Source of the DNA: Catonia carolina
Lineage: Eukaryota > Arthropoda > Insecta > Hemiptera > Achilidae
DNA: 64,000 nt
Assembly: GCA_035578175.1 (NCBI GenBank)
Contig: JAQMRL010000006.1
Coordinates: forward strand, 57,391,001-57,455,000
Direction: 5' to 3'
In this document: piece after piece, positions 22,116 to 33,929 of the stretch
How the letters are laid out: the number at the start of each line of letters is the position of its first letter
Numbering within the stretch: position 1 is the stretch's first letter
Made by a program: the position numbers and the translations under genes
The notes under the pieces: model-generated
The model's input: only the letters and a program-made list of their open reading frames with translations
What the model was told of the DNA's origin: nothing
Database searches by the model: none

Positions 22116-24161
22116 ACGGCAAAATATTTATTTATCTACCGCATCTAATAGCAGTAAATAGATAATTATGTTTTAATAGCCTTTATTCCTAAAAAAACTG
22201 TAACAACCAAAAAAACTGTAACATCGTACTTTGTTACATAATATTATGTTTTTTGTACGGTAACACTTTTATTTCAATTTCTTATAAATTAAATGCATTA
22301 GGTTTGGAAATAATTTTTATAATAATAGAACACCGTCTTATGTAACAGCTGATAACCGTAAAATTATATAATTATTTACACTTAAAGAAAAATGCACGAT
22401 ATTTCATTTGACAGACAATGCAATAATTTACTTTAAAATGCCTCTCTATTTTCTTTTAGAAATCAATAAGTTAGGCTATACTTTCAAGGCTTGGGAAGTA
22501 ACGCGTCTGAAAAATAATTTATTGCTTTAATAAACCATTCCTTCGTGTATTGTATTTTTTGTAAGGTTTACTTTTTATAACCTTCCAATATTGTTTTTGC
22601 CATAAATACAATTATTATTTTTGTTCCGATGTGATAAGAAAACAAAAAACAAATTTTTTAAATGTTCACTTTACCGTTATGTTATTTATTGAAAAAATTA
22701 ACGAACTAACTTTTTGTCTTGAATACAAATTGTTATAGCTACATTTCTTTAACTTAAAACCATAAGATATATTAATGGTAGATAAAAAAATAATTCATTA
22801 TTTTGTATAAATATATTATTTGTTGAAGTTTGTATAAATATTGTTGATGATTGATACTTATCAGGTGTTCAATTTCTCAGATTCTTTGAATTCTACATTA
22901 TTTGGAAATATAATAAATCCAGTTTAAGTGTTCCGTTAACGTTTACTAGGTAATCCACACAGATGTCTAAAACGGTGATTGAGCCGAGATATGCTAATTT
23001 GAACTGAATATTTTAATAAATTTTACCAACTTTTTACAGATTTTACACCCGGAGGCTCGCTGCTGAGTGTTACTCTTTCCAAAGTGTTAATAATATATTG
23101 TTGCAGTTTAAAATAAGTCTTTACGTTGATTATTTACAATTGTGTATTGAAAAAAGTTTGCCTTTTAAAAGTTTTTGTCTATAAATCTAAAATTGATATA
23201 AAGTTTCAGTAATATTTAGTAGTTTACAAGGTTTCAATTTTTATTTTTAATATAAGCCTATTCTCAGAAAAACTAATTTTTCATTTATTTATTGTTTGTT
23301 ATTTATTAAAACGGTGTTCCTAGATATTAGTTTCTACTTTTTATGGTTCTATTGTTCAGAATAGGCAATTAAACAAAAATGTATTAACACGTCATTATCC
23401 CAATGGCATTAAGCAACGGTAGAACACAAGACTGTGTCTTCTAATGAAAGATGACGCTGTACAGAAGTCTTTAGTCTTCAGCCAAATGATTGGTTTGTAG
23501 TCTATACATAATACCCAATCATTAGTTATGAATGAGAAATTACGAACCAATCAGATGTTGATTCTAGTTACTATGATATGACATAACGTTTTATGAAAGG
23601 CATCGTCCTTTGGACAGCTTTGTATGGAGAGAACCTTATTGATTTGTACATTGGTTACAATATTGACTGAAATAATTTAAATGTAATGGTTCCTTTGTTA
23701 TTTTCACGTTTGATGATTAAATTCTCAACAATGAAGGTTATCGGAGGTTTAAACATATGTTAAACTCAATGAAAACCCACTGATTTATGAGCTTAATTTT
23801 TATCTCTTGTCAAGAAATTTACAAAGAATACAAAAGCGACTCAAAAGTGGGGTAAAATATTACACTTATATTTATTAAATGATTTATTTCAAATTTCATT
23901 TAATTTATGGTAACTATTCTTATAGCAGTATGCCTTTACTGAAACCCAACACATCATTAATTTCTGTTGGTCAGATCTTCATACCTTGTTCCCATATTTC
24001 TCATAACACCATTCAATCTTTTCCAGACCATCCTATTTTCTCCATCTAGCTGCAACCTATAGCCAAATCTTTGGAGGCAACCTATCCTCTTCCATTCTTC
24101 TGAAGATGACTGTACGTAAGCTGTCTTTCTTGAATTTTTTCAATTAATAAAGCATTTTAAC
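22116..24161. other. AT-rich DNA, nothing recognised
   Basis: There is no long open frame on either strand. A patch around 23390-23640 is slightly richer in GC but non-coding by eye. Confidence 0.6.
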
Positions 24162-24262
24162 CACCTCCGTGGCCAAGTGGTAAGCGTGCTGCATTGAAAA
24201 GCGGAGTACCTGGATTCGATTCCCAGTCAGAATCTAGAAACTTATTGCAAGTTCAAACTCAT
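24162..24262 (+). repeat. SINE-A copy, 3'-truncated
   Basis: The head is ACCACCTCCGTGGCCAAGTG with box B in CTGGATTCGATTCCCAG, then CAGAATCTAGAAACTTATTG. The 3' domain with the GCGAC motif is missing. Confidence 0.75.
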
Positions 24263-24985
24263 TCTGTATTCATTGACACATTTTTATAAGAAATTATCTT
24301 TTGATTAAAATGAACTTATCTTTAGTAAACGTTATTTTATCAAATTAATATTTTATTTCAGATCAAAGAGAAGGAATTTAATTTTCCAAAAGAGGTATCA
24401 AAGGACCCATACAAAAGTCTCTTTAAAGTTTATGGGACTGTGAGTTTACAAAGACAGATTAGAGGTGATATTGCGGTGAACTGGCGAAATTGGCACCTAA
24501 AGTCACTTTAGGGTTATCTCTCTAGATTGGGTAAATTACAGTACTTTTATAATTAACTTTTACTTTTTCATGGTAACCTTAGAAAAATACCGTTTTATTT
24601 CGTAAAGACTACTTTATTTTAGTTGGCGTGAAAGTTCAATTTTAATCCTACTATTTTGAATATGAAATGGTTTAATAAATTAAAATTATATTTTAACTCA
24701 CCTTCTTTCAAGGTTATAACCTTTAATTTTTTTTTAAGATAAGAGTTTTTATTTTTATTTGCTTCCTGTGAATGTGTTTGTTATGTTTTTTTCATTCCGT
24801 GTTCCATTGTTTTAGAAGACGTATAGTGTAAATTATTGTCAAAAACGAAAAAGAATTTTTAATAAAACGTATATACAACAAGCTTCATGGTAATCCGTCG
24901 TTTCTTAACCCGGAACTACAAGTATTCCATCGGCCTTTGTAATTGTACAACTATAGGTGGATATATCGACGAGTGGAAGATGGTG
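24263..24985. other. AT-rich DNA, nothing recognised
   Basis: No open frame or repeat family was identified. Confidence 0.6.
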
Positions 24986-25300
24986 TTCGAATTGTTTACT
25001 TTCTAAGAACAACATGGCAAAACTCTGAAGCTTTATTGCAAATTTTGTAAAGCAGTAAGCTGGACTTTAATCTTAAAACAACACCGGCTCAATTTAGTGG
25101 TTTTCATCAAGGTCTTGCAGTTGATGATATTGACAATTGGATGGCTGGAAATGATGAGCAAATTCGTTGTTATTAAGTGGCGATAAAATTGTTCACTACA
25201 TTCGTAACGAAAGCGACATGATTACATGTTAGGAGAATAATTTAGTAATAGATATAAACGACGATTAGGGTGTGACATGACAAGGTTGTAAGTGCGTTTA
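24986..25300 (+). pseudogene. Possible Tigger/pogo-type transposase tail remnant
   Basis: One stretch reads SGFHQGLAVDDIDNWMAGND, soon followed by an IVHYIRNESD-like block and an acidic part. This resembles the region after the DDE core in Tigger/pogo transposases, where a W-containing segment precedes an acidic LTD-EIV-V type motif. Several stops interrupt it. The match is by eye and weak. Confidence 0.3.
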
Positions 25301-26335
25301 ATACACCTACAAAGTAGGCAAAGCAGAATGGTGTATCATCAAATACTGTAAATAAAAAATTTTCAGGAAAAGTGTTGAATTTTGAAGAAGTTTAAAGAAG
25401 TACAAAACGATTGAGAGCTGTTATTTCAGTAAATTGTCTTAGTATAATCATTAGTTATAGTAACGTGTAATAAGCGAACGAGTTAAGTTTTTTTGCCAGT
25501 TTGTAACTTAATAAGCTCATACCAGCTTACAATAATCGTAAAATACTAATTTAATGTGTATTAATTAATTAAAAACGAAATATAGGCCTACATCAGAAAT
25601 GTGCCAATTTCCGTCTTTGTATTTAAAAAAATAGAAGTAATGTACAATAATTTCCGTTGTTCGTTTACGGTAGTATTTTTTCTAGTAATCTGCTGTTTTG
25701 GACAGTTCGGCAGTAGTGCTTTCCCATATAGGCTATGCTAGACTAGCGAGAATCTACTTTATTTAGATTCTGTTTGAAATATCAGGTATTGATAAAATTC
25801 CGATTTAATTGATTATATTGCATCATTTATAATATTCTATAATACAGTTTTGTACGAATAATATATTAACGTTTGCTTACATGAATGTACAAGATTTTGG
25901 ATAAATGAATATTCATATTAATTTATAATAAAACCTCGATTACTTTAAACTGCCTATTTTGAAATTCTCGTTAAGGTTTACTTTCCCTATTATTTTTCAC
26001 CAGTAGATCTAGCCCATCTTAATTTTACTTTTTATTTATGATTAAAAATTTGATATAGGCCTTTAAAGAACAAAATAGCTTAAAGTACAAGCTTTAAACA
26101 AATAATTTTAGCATTCATCTAAACCTCTAATATTTTAGTGATTTATGTTGGTATTTTTTTTGTATAAATTCTTTAAAAATGTAATATTTACTTTAATGTA
26201 CGTACTTTCTTTTAATGTTGCATTCTTTTACACCATAATGCAGACAATGTACGCCTGTTTGTGATATTAATAAATGTAAAATGCATGGACATCTTTCTAA
26301 CTGCAAAACATCATGTGGTTGAAACAATGAACGAG
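25301..26335. other. AT-rich DNA, nothing recognised
   Basis: No open frame of note and no repeat family recognised. Confidence 0.6.
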
Positions 26336-26678
26336 TTTGATTTAGGTTTTATGATATGAGAAATGAGGGAGGTTCCAGGGAAATGGGGTTAAAAATTAAT
26401 TACAAAAAGAAGAATCTCTGAGATTTACAACGAAATCGGAAGAAGAACGAGATATGCGAATTCGAGGACAAAGGGTTTACAATGAGTGTCAAATACCTTG
26501 GTGTAGTGCTGAGTTATAAGGGCAATGCCCAAAGGTGCAAAGTTATATGGATGCTAAATTATCGATCATGTTCAAGAAAATTTGTACAAGACAAAGGGTA
26601 GAATTGGAAGAGTAATGTAGCAAAATATTTTGACCTACGATGCAGAAATGTGGGAAATGACAGAAATAAGTACATAAT
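26336..26678 (+). pseudogene. LINE reverse-transcriptase remnant, upstream part
   Basis: Frames read MGLKINYKKKNL and then EDKGFTMSVKYLGVVLSYKG, which is the thumb-region block of insect LINE RTs (GLKIN-KT, then YLG). After further decay, LTYDAEMWEMTE corresponds to the TYG-E-W block. The reading stops at the left TIR of an inserted DNA element and resumes at 27802. Confidence 0.6.
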
Positions 26679-27801
26679 CCAGTCAACCTGTGTTTTTAAG
26701 AGGATAAAAGTATAAAGCTAATTTTTTCCATCGATTACTATAGTTTAGATAAGTGTATTGCCAAAAGTCCCCACCTCTACCCCTTGCTTCCCCACAGTGA
26801 CCCTACAAAGTTACACATTGCAAGGGTTTCGTAAATCGCGTTTATCTCAAAAACTAAAGAAGGTATTGGGTTATTTTTTTTGTCTTCTTTCTTATAATGT
26901 TTCCTACAATTAATGTCCTTATCTTTTTTATCGTATATTTTACCGTTCGGTAGTTATTCATAGAGATTCTGATAAAAAATTATATATTTCATTACGTAAT
27001 TTTACTTTATCGTGTACTATTTACACTACATTTTACTATTACAACTATTACTATTTTAATAACTTCGGAATTTTTAACTTTACTATTTTAACTATTTACA
27101 CCTAAATTTTATACAAATAAGTTTCAAACAAAACCTTTAGTCCATTTTAATGTTGTTTATGTATGCTATGAATGAATGTGACAATACGTCTTTTTTTTGG
27201 AAAAGGCCAACTTAACGCGTGCAATATGTTAAGTACTTCTGAGGAGCTACACGCGAAAGATTTACTGTTTTATGAAAAGGAAGCTAACAACAATACTCTT
27301 AAAGCGGTAGGAGAGAATTTTATACTGAAACTGTACGAATGTACGTGGTCTAAAAGTTTAAACGAAAAACGATATTGTTTATACCTCAAAGCTGTTGCAA
27401 AAATGTCATTAAAAACCAAAGTTAACGTGGCGTCTCTTCTTCCAACATCTGATGTTGCTGAATAACACTCATTTCGAGCTTACTACCAGATTCAAAAATG
27501 GATTGGAGTTAAGGATATGGCTGCTACGGATTGGAGTTGGGCTCTAACAAACAACATTTTGTACTCGGTTCACTCAAAAAAACCACCGGCACCTGAAGAG
27601 GTAATTATCTTAGTGTCCTGCAACTGCAAAGTGTCTTGTAAAAGCAAATGCAGCTGCTTTAAGGCATCCCTGAATTGTACAGAAATGTGTGGGACTTGTG
27701 GAGAATTCTACGGTAACGTCAACGATAGTAACTGATGGAAAAAACATTAGCTTTATACTGTTTTTTCCTCTATCGAATATTTTAGGACACAGGTTGACTG
27801 G
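26679..27801. mobile_element. TIR DNA transposon (1.12 kb) inserted in a LINE
   Basis: The left end CCAGTCAACCTGTGT (26679) is exactly mirrored by ACACAGGTTGACTGG at the right end (27787-27801). A second shared block, GTATAAAGCTAA, lies a few tens of bases inside each end, so the terminal repeats are long but gapped. Target duplication is uncertain; TAA occurs close to both outer sides. The interior holds a protein-coding relic with a cysteine cluster (27172-27735). The superfamily was not determined. Confidence 0.7.
27172..27735 (+). pseudogene. Transposon protein with C-terminal cysteine-rich (CXC-like) cluster, one in-frame stop
   Basis: Two open stretches, 27172-27462 and 27466-27732, are in the same frame and are separated only by a TAA at 27463-27465. 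Reading across it is uniform: LLPTSDVAE before and HSFRAYYQIQKWIGVKDMAA after. The second part continues WSWALTNNILY, a KKPPAPEE linker, then CNCKVSCKSKCSCFKASLNC followed by TEMCGTCGEF. The Cys spacing (C-x-C-x3-C-x3-C-x-C-x6-C-x3-C-x2-C) resembles tesmin/TSO1 CXC zinc-binding clusters. I recall this PT-AA-H, WGW, PPAP and cysteine-cluster arrangement as a common C-terminus of uncharacterised arthropod element proteins, but I cannot name the superfamily. An upstream portion may be missing. The single stop suggests recent inactivation. Confidence 0.65.
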
Positions 27802-28165
27802 ACTAAGAAGGATAGTAGATCCTTCCTGTAGATGAACTTATGGAGAAGAAGTTGTTGAATCTCAAACTTATACCATATGAAAAATGAAGCAATATGGTAA
27901 TAGGTAAAAAGACTAATTAATATTTGTTAAATAAAGTAGAAAAAACACATTATTGAGGTAAGAATACTTGCTGTGCATAATAGAAGATCACCCAGTAAAG
28001 TATGGACTAGGCGCCCGAGAGTGAGAAGGAAAAGAGGACTACAGCAATGTAATGGATACGTAGAGTAATGGAGGTGATTACCATTCGAGGCCTGCTAAAT
28101 TGTGATTTTATGGATAGGAAGACTTGGCCTTTGGATGTGAAACGTCGTAACCTTACTTTATAAGA
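27802..28165 (+). pseudogene. LINE reverse-transcriptase remnant, downstream part
   Basis: Immediately after the right TIR the frame reads LRRIVDPSCR, continuing the block interrupted at 26678. Further on, RRPRVRRKRGLQQ and a DRKTWPLDVKRRNL-like ending (across a stop) match the GRP-R-W and final W blocks of LINE ORF2 C-termini. It is decayed by stops and frameshifts. Confidence 0.55.
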
Positions 28166-28781
28166 TTTTAAGTTTCAATTAATGCCTATAAAAACCATTT
28201 CTGGGAACATTAAGGTATTTTAATTTTAAAATGAGGTCCAATTAAAATACCTGGAGACAATAAAATATATATTTAAAGTTTGGTCAGTTGTTTTATAGTA
28301 CGTTTTTTTTATTGTAACGTAATTTTCTTGTTCAAAACGTTATTTACTATAAATTTTATAAAAGTCCAGAATACCTCTACAGATAAAATTTCAGTTTTAT
28401 TTTTACATTAGTCTACGTATTACATTCAATATTTTTTGCACTAATAAAATATGGAATACGTGAATAAGGAAGAAATTTTAAAAGCAATAAAACCTTTTTC
28501 ATAAAAGGAAGATAAAATAATGGAGGTTACACAGAAGTTAATACGAGTATAGTTCCGTTAGACTTGTTACCGTTTGCTAATAGTAGCTATAAAAATATTC
28601 TCCTGAAATGCTCGGATATCACTCGAATACAGTCGTAAACTATGAATTTACTTCTAATAAAAAGATGCGACACGGCATCCAGAATTACAAGTAACATCTG
28701 CTAACTTAATTTTGAATTCACTCCATTTTAAACTTTATTTTATCTAAATATAGATGGTGTAACTAAAAAAATTATTATTAC
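28166..28781. other. AT-rich DNA, nothing recognised
   Basis: No open frame or named repeat was found. Confidence 0.6.
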
Positions 28782-29425
28782 AACTAAACCTAGGTCGTTC
28801 GCGATCTGGGTAAAATTAACAATAAACAAACTTCTTTAAACATATAAAAATTATATATTATAAACACATTAATAATTTTATTAAACTTAGCCTGCTAACA
28901 AATACAATTAGATAATCTCACTTAAATATATATGCAAAACTTAAAGCTTAAACTAACCTAACTAACAATAACAGTGATTTTTACATTTTATAATATATTT
29001 TTACCTACAACCAATTTTGAGTACAAAGCTTTTTTTTAACGTGCTTGCTACTAGGAATACAAACACTTGATAATAGCACTCACTTATTCATAATCGAGTC
29101 GCAACTTCAACTGAACTTAACCTTAAAGGGTTAAGTATTTAACCTTTAAATTCCTGTGTTGGTTGTCATTTCTAGAAAGTCATAGACTTTTACATTAAGA
29201 CACAATGGGAGAATCAATCTACGTTTTACCAGAAAATTCCAAAACACAGAAGAAATGATAAATAATAATTAATTATATCAAAGACATCACATCTTTTCTA
29301 AAAATTCCCATTAAAATAATTTAATTCACAGTCATTTATTCACTACCCTTACTGAACACACTCCACCCCACACAGTACACAATTTCTTACAATAGTCCAT
29401 TCCTCAATTATTTCTAGAATAATCA
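28782..29425 (+). repeat. Family D left-end copy
   Basis: The sequence starts AAACCTAGGTCGTTCGCGAT, then CTGGGTAAAATTAACAATAA. It shares an internal series with 32001-32590: AACTTAGCCTGCTAACAAAT, ACAATTAGAT, CACCCCACACAGTACACAAT, TTCTTACA and ATTTCTAGAATAATC. The right end is not visible. Confidence 0.55.
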
Positions 29426-29904
29426 CGAACTGCTACTATGTTACTAAATAAAGTTACAAAATAAACTTTGAGTATAACATGAACAAGGCAAAAAATTGAA
29501 ATTCAATTAAAAAAATGAATAGTTTTAACAATATAATAAGTTTAATAGGTAATAGGTAGGCAAAAAAAAATTATTAACAAATCTGTGACATTACAATCTG
29601 TTCTTTAAAATCTGAGAGCAAATAATAATTATGCTAACAGGAACTCACATTAATAGAATCAAAAGTCCGTTGAATCTAATCTGACAGATAAAAATTAAGT
29701 ACAATTTAACATCTTTTTTTTCTCTCTCTATTTAGGAAATTCACAATCTGTTGGAAACAATCAGTAAATGTGATAACACAAAATGTGGACAAAAAATAAC
29801 GTGATAAATAAATGTGAGTGGAGACACAGTCCAGTGACAGAACTCCGGCGTGAATATAATATGAGTAAAGCATTAAGTGCAGCATTTAGAACACTGTAAT
29901 GGAT
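29426..29904. other. AT-rich DNA, nothing recognised
   Basis: This is probably still in or beside the family D copy; no coding potential is seen. Confidence 0.45.
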
Positions 29905-30260
29905 AGTTAAAACAGTACTACGTTAATTGATGTGGTCCCGGCTCCATCGACGTTGTAGACGTCTTATTAGATTGTTTGGGAGAATCTGCGAAGCCAGATT
30001 TGAGATCAATGGGTTATGGTGGTTCACGAGCTTCTTCCTAAATTTTATATGGAGTTTTAAGAAAACATAATTTATTTAGGGTACGTTTAGGTCTGATTGT
30101 AGCGTTTTATTGGTTACATAAATGGAGGCTTTACCTATCCTCCGTAAAATCTTTGATTGGAAACGCTGAATGTTTGCTGATACCGATGGTTTTGCACAGC
30201 AGTAAAGCTGACTGGCATCGGTCCATATTGGTCGAAGGTAGGAGCTGTGAATGGTTTTAA
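29905..30260 (-). pseudogene. Jockey-type LINE, ORF2 C-terminal end
   Basis: On the minus strand the frame gives ASQLYCCAKPSVSANIQRFQ, then SKILRRIGKASIYVTNKTLQ and SDLNVP before a stop. It resumes as KLVNHHNPLISNLASQILPN and ends RRLQRRWSRDHIN. This is the RT thumb-to-end region. The copy is 5'-truncated and carries at least one stop, so it is a dead copy. Confidence 0.75.
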
Positions 30261-32000
30261 GTAAACTTAATCTTACATGAAAACAATAAACAACGAAATC
30301 TAATATCTGTACTGTATATCTAATACATTAAATCTTCTAAGCCTTTTTTAATTGGAAACTTGGTTATTTACCAAATTAAGAATCAGGTAATTAAGATGAA
30401 AGTTTAACCTTTATTGGAAACGTTCACTGAACAATGAAATTTTAGTTTATGCTTTAGCATTGTTGACATATGAGTCATGATTACATTATGAATGTATTTG
30501 TCACTGATGTACCAATGGATGCTCATAATTTTATTTGTCTTATCACTTTTGACTGGAACTGTTATGAGGAACGACAAGCAAGTCAAGTTTAGATATTTTA
30601 GGTCTGGCATTTTTCATCTGTATTGTATGACCCTCATATAATTACTTAAGAATTAATGAAGTCTTATTTAGACATTGTTGCTCAATAAAATAGATCTTTA
30701 CAGCCAATTTCGCAATCACAATAATACTTATAGCTAATATACTTATAGTGTTTTGTATCAGTGTTCTTTACGAAATAAGATATGCTCTATCTCAATTAAA
30801 TTGAATCGTATGATGTCGTCACCAAAATAGTACCATCATCGGAATTTAAATTCAACTAATTTGTTGTTTTTTTACTTAAATCTCGTTACGGATTGCACGA
30901 ATCTTTATTTCTGGTGTATTGCAGAATCTCGATAGTAACTTCTTTACAACTATGTAAAATTTGTTTAAATCCGTTCGGTACAAATCTGTGTTTAGGGAGA
31001 AATAGATTCTCTATTTAAAAACACTAGACCAGATTTAGTGTTTTACATTTAATGACGTATATGAATTATATGAGAACCTTCTCATACGAAACGTGTAGAC
31101 TAAGGTGACACCGGGTACTCAGCACAGATGTTTAATACGCCTCTCGTCAAGTAATCTTCTTGGCCAAGTTTAGGCAGTATTGATGACTGCAAGTAATTCA
31201 AGTCTTGGAACCTTAAGCATCATATTTTGAAACTCTTATAATATTGTAAAGACAGATAATAAATTTTCGCTAAAATATGTGTTAAAAATAGAACTATTCA
31301 GTACTGAATGTATAAATCATGTAGTTTTGAGATATTTTGTGAGCAATGCAGGATCATTAATTGTTGAACCAGTTTCCAATCATCCAGTAGTAAATTATAT
31401 GGAGAGGAGAAAGAATGAGAGAGGAAATTATTGAAAACGGAATTCAGTTTATGAGATTGACAGAGAAAAAAAGTATTATAGGGAAAAATAAAACTTAAGT
31501 GGATAATGTATTTTTTTACATATCAGAGGATTTTTTTTTCATTTTATATTCGTGTAACGCTTTTAACCTAAAAAAAACGCCCCATTACATATTTTTATCC
31601 TCAGCAGCATACTGTTTCAAGAGATTATAAGAATAAAGAAATCATGTAAATTCCCTTTCCGTGAAAAGAATTTTTTTATGGCTGACATTAGTTTTATTGA
31701 CGTCGTTACCTCCCGATTCTGTAAAAATGTTACACCAGCTTTTAAACTGTTTTAAGGTGAATGATAATCGAACCCGGAACAACATTACGTTGAAAAACAA
31801 CGTTATAAAAACTTTTATTTTCTGATTTCAGTTTATTTCATGTCACAAACATTTCTTGGTCATTAGACACTACATTCAGTTATAGAAAATTTTGGAACCA
31901 ATAAAATTCAATCCACTTACCGGGATACTTTCGTTTTGCAGCCTAACCCGTTACAACTGCTTGATAAAATATAACACCTTAAGTTTTTAATTTATAAAAT
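30261..32000. other. AT-rich DNA, nothing recognised
   Basis: A 68-codon minus-strand frame (30404-30610) has no recognisable domain. Sequence around 31090-31200 and 31690-31960 is slightly less AT-rich without coding signs. Confidence 0.55.
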
Positions 32001-32590
32001 ATTGTAACACCTAAAGTGAAGGTTCCTTCGAAATCTGGGTGTAATAAATAAAAATCAGGCTTTTTCAAACTTTTAACAACAATTATTTATTAATATACAT
32101 AATCATTAAAATAAAAAAATGTTTAAACTTAGTCTGCGAACAAATACGATTAGATTAATTACTTCAATTAAAATAATTTAAAAAACCTAAGCTTTAAACT
32201 TGAGTATAATAAGATAAAGTCACTTAACAACCAAAATAATGGTTTACCTGTCCACAACCACAGTTGCCCGTAACGACGCTATTTCAAAATGGCCCGAAAA
32301 ATAATTCCATTCACAGTCAAAACTAACTCACTACAAAGGTGCTATTCTTGTATGTAATGGGTTCTCCAAAAAATCGAGTCCTTTTAATTCTTTCTCCGTT
32401 TCAATATAAAAACGATCAATATACAAACGTTTCTGCTAGTTTTCATTTCCGAGATTTGCTATTCAAAGCATTTCATTCATCACAATCCAGTGTCCTTTTT
32501 CAATACACTACACCCCATACAAATGGCCTACACAATTTCTCACAGTAAAAAATAAGTAACCTATTCCTTCAAACATTTCTAGAATACGAC
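32001..32590 (+). repeat. Family D left-end copy
   Basis: The start is ATTGTAACACCTAAAGTGAA, then TTCCTTCGAAATCTGGGTGT. Internal blocks AACTTAGTCTGCGAACAAAT, ACGATTAGAT, CTACACCCCATACAAATGG, CACAATTTCTCACA and ATTTCTAGAATACG line up with the copy at 28782. Confidence 0.55.
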
Positions 32591-32762
32591 TGTACAGTGT
32601 TACAATATAATGTAGTATTTAAAACTCTTACGAGGTACATATAATTTGACTACATTCAATACCTACATTTTATTTTTTATAGATTATTTAGTTATTCCTC
32701 ATAGTTTTATATAAATTTTATAAAAATTGCATTTTTATTAACATTTATACTGTATTTAAAAT

Positions 32763-33195
32763 TTATGCCCATAACGGGCAGGTGGAGTGTTAAATTGGTT
32801 GCACTCGATCTGTTGCTTCCAGGGCTACAAAAATAGTTCTGTTTCTTATCACATAGTCAGCCAATAATTGGCTGACTATGTGATAAGAAACAGTCATACA
32901 ATTATTGTATGACTGAACTATTTAAGGACAGAAGAGGTAGAGGTTTAATAGACACTAGTCACAGTTATCTACTTTGAGAGTAATGCAGTTCATCATTGTA
33001 CAGCCAAAACCTGTGGTGAATGAAGTAAAGAAAGAAAAGTGTGTGCTTTTCGGAGGGCCTGGCATGCTGATAAGCATACTTTTTCAACTCAGTAAGGAAG
33101 GCAATAGTAAACTACATCACTCCTCGTTTTACTTAGTAAAACTTTTAGAGGTTCAAACCAGCCTTTTGACTGTTGACCTAAACAATATAAAATTT
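32763..33195 (+). repeat. REP-C copy 3, with internal palindrome
   Basis: The family blocks are GCCCATAACGGGCAGGTGG, TTATCACATAGTCAGCCAAT, CCTGTGGTGAATGAAGTAAA, GGCATGCTGATAAGCATAC, TTAGTAAAACTTTTAGAGG and GTTCAAACCAGCC. The 79-codon frame at 32974-33213 is the repeat itself, not a gene. Confidence 0.8.
32839..32914. repeat. 27-bp perfect palindrome plus a second 10-bp inverted repeat
   Basis: Arm 32839-32865 is the exact reverse complement of 32867-32893, with one base between. It is followed at once by AGTCATACAA (32892-32901) and TTGTATGACT (32905-32914). Other REP-C copies have only one arm here, so the second arm arose within this copy. Confidence 0.95.
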
Positions 33196-33399
33196 GTTAT
33201 AGGTATTATATAAAAATAAGTAATATATAAAGTCTGTATTGTTGTGATTTTGGTTTAGAAAGTTTTGAATCAACTATTTATCACATTAATACATAACTCA
33301 TAATAAAATGTGGCTTTGTGTAGATTATTTGAAGTTTTGGGCCAATCTTGAGTATGGAGTGTATCTAATCTGCATAATAATTACCCGTGTACTATTAAG

Positions 33400-33860
33400 C
33401 AAGAAATCAAGTCAGACATTGTTTCAAGTTTCCAAGGATTTAGAGCAGGGATGTTCTCCTTCTCCCGATTTAATATAAATTTAGAAGACAATGGCAAATT
33501 AGCCTAGAAGATGCCGATTATGAGTTTAAAATTAGTACAGAATTTCTTATATTACTTTTATTTTCAAATTTTAACGTAATCATTATAAGTAAAGAGCATA
33601 ATCTTTCATATACGGCGGGTACATTCAAAAAATACATGAAGTGAGCCTTCATAAGCTAAAGAGAAAATTATTATAGTGCGGGTGGCATTTCTGGAAATCT
33701 TTCTGTAGCGAATGAAGAGGTTGGTTATGGTGACCAGTTTAAATACCTCAGGTTAATTTTTTCAACGAAGGGAAGGAGCAAGGGGATATCAGGAACAGCA
33801 TTAATTAGGGGTACAACCTGCTCCGCAAAGCCACTGTTGTAGTAAAATAAACTTTTTTTG
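33400..33860 (+). pseudogene. LINE reverse-transcriptase palm remnant
   Basis: In shifting frames the order is a GCSPSP block (the QGCPLSP motif region) in SKDLEQGCSPSPDLI, then a degenerate segment where the FADD catalytic box should be, followed by SKEHNLSYTAGT-like sequence. NEEVGYGDQFKYL then corresponds to the E-YLG block. The aspartates of the catalytic box are not readable. The Jockey-type copy begins shortly after. Confidence 0.5.
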
Positions 33861-33929
33861 TACATAAATAGATTGAAACTGGTCTAAAAGACCAACTATT
33901 AATAATTTTTCGTTCATATTATCTTAAAT

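Noticed and set aside
32974..33213. 79-codon plus-strand frame
   Set aside because: It lies entirely within REP-C copy 3, and other copies do not keep it open, so it is not a conserved protein.
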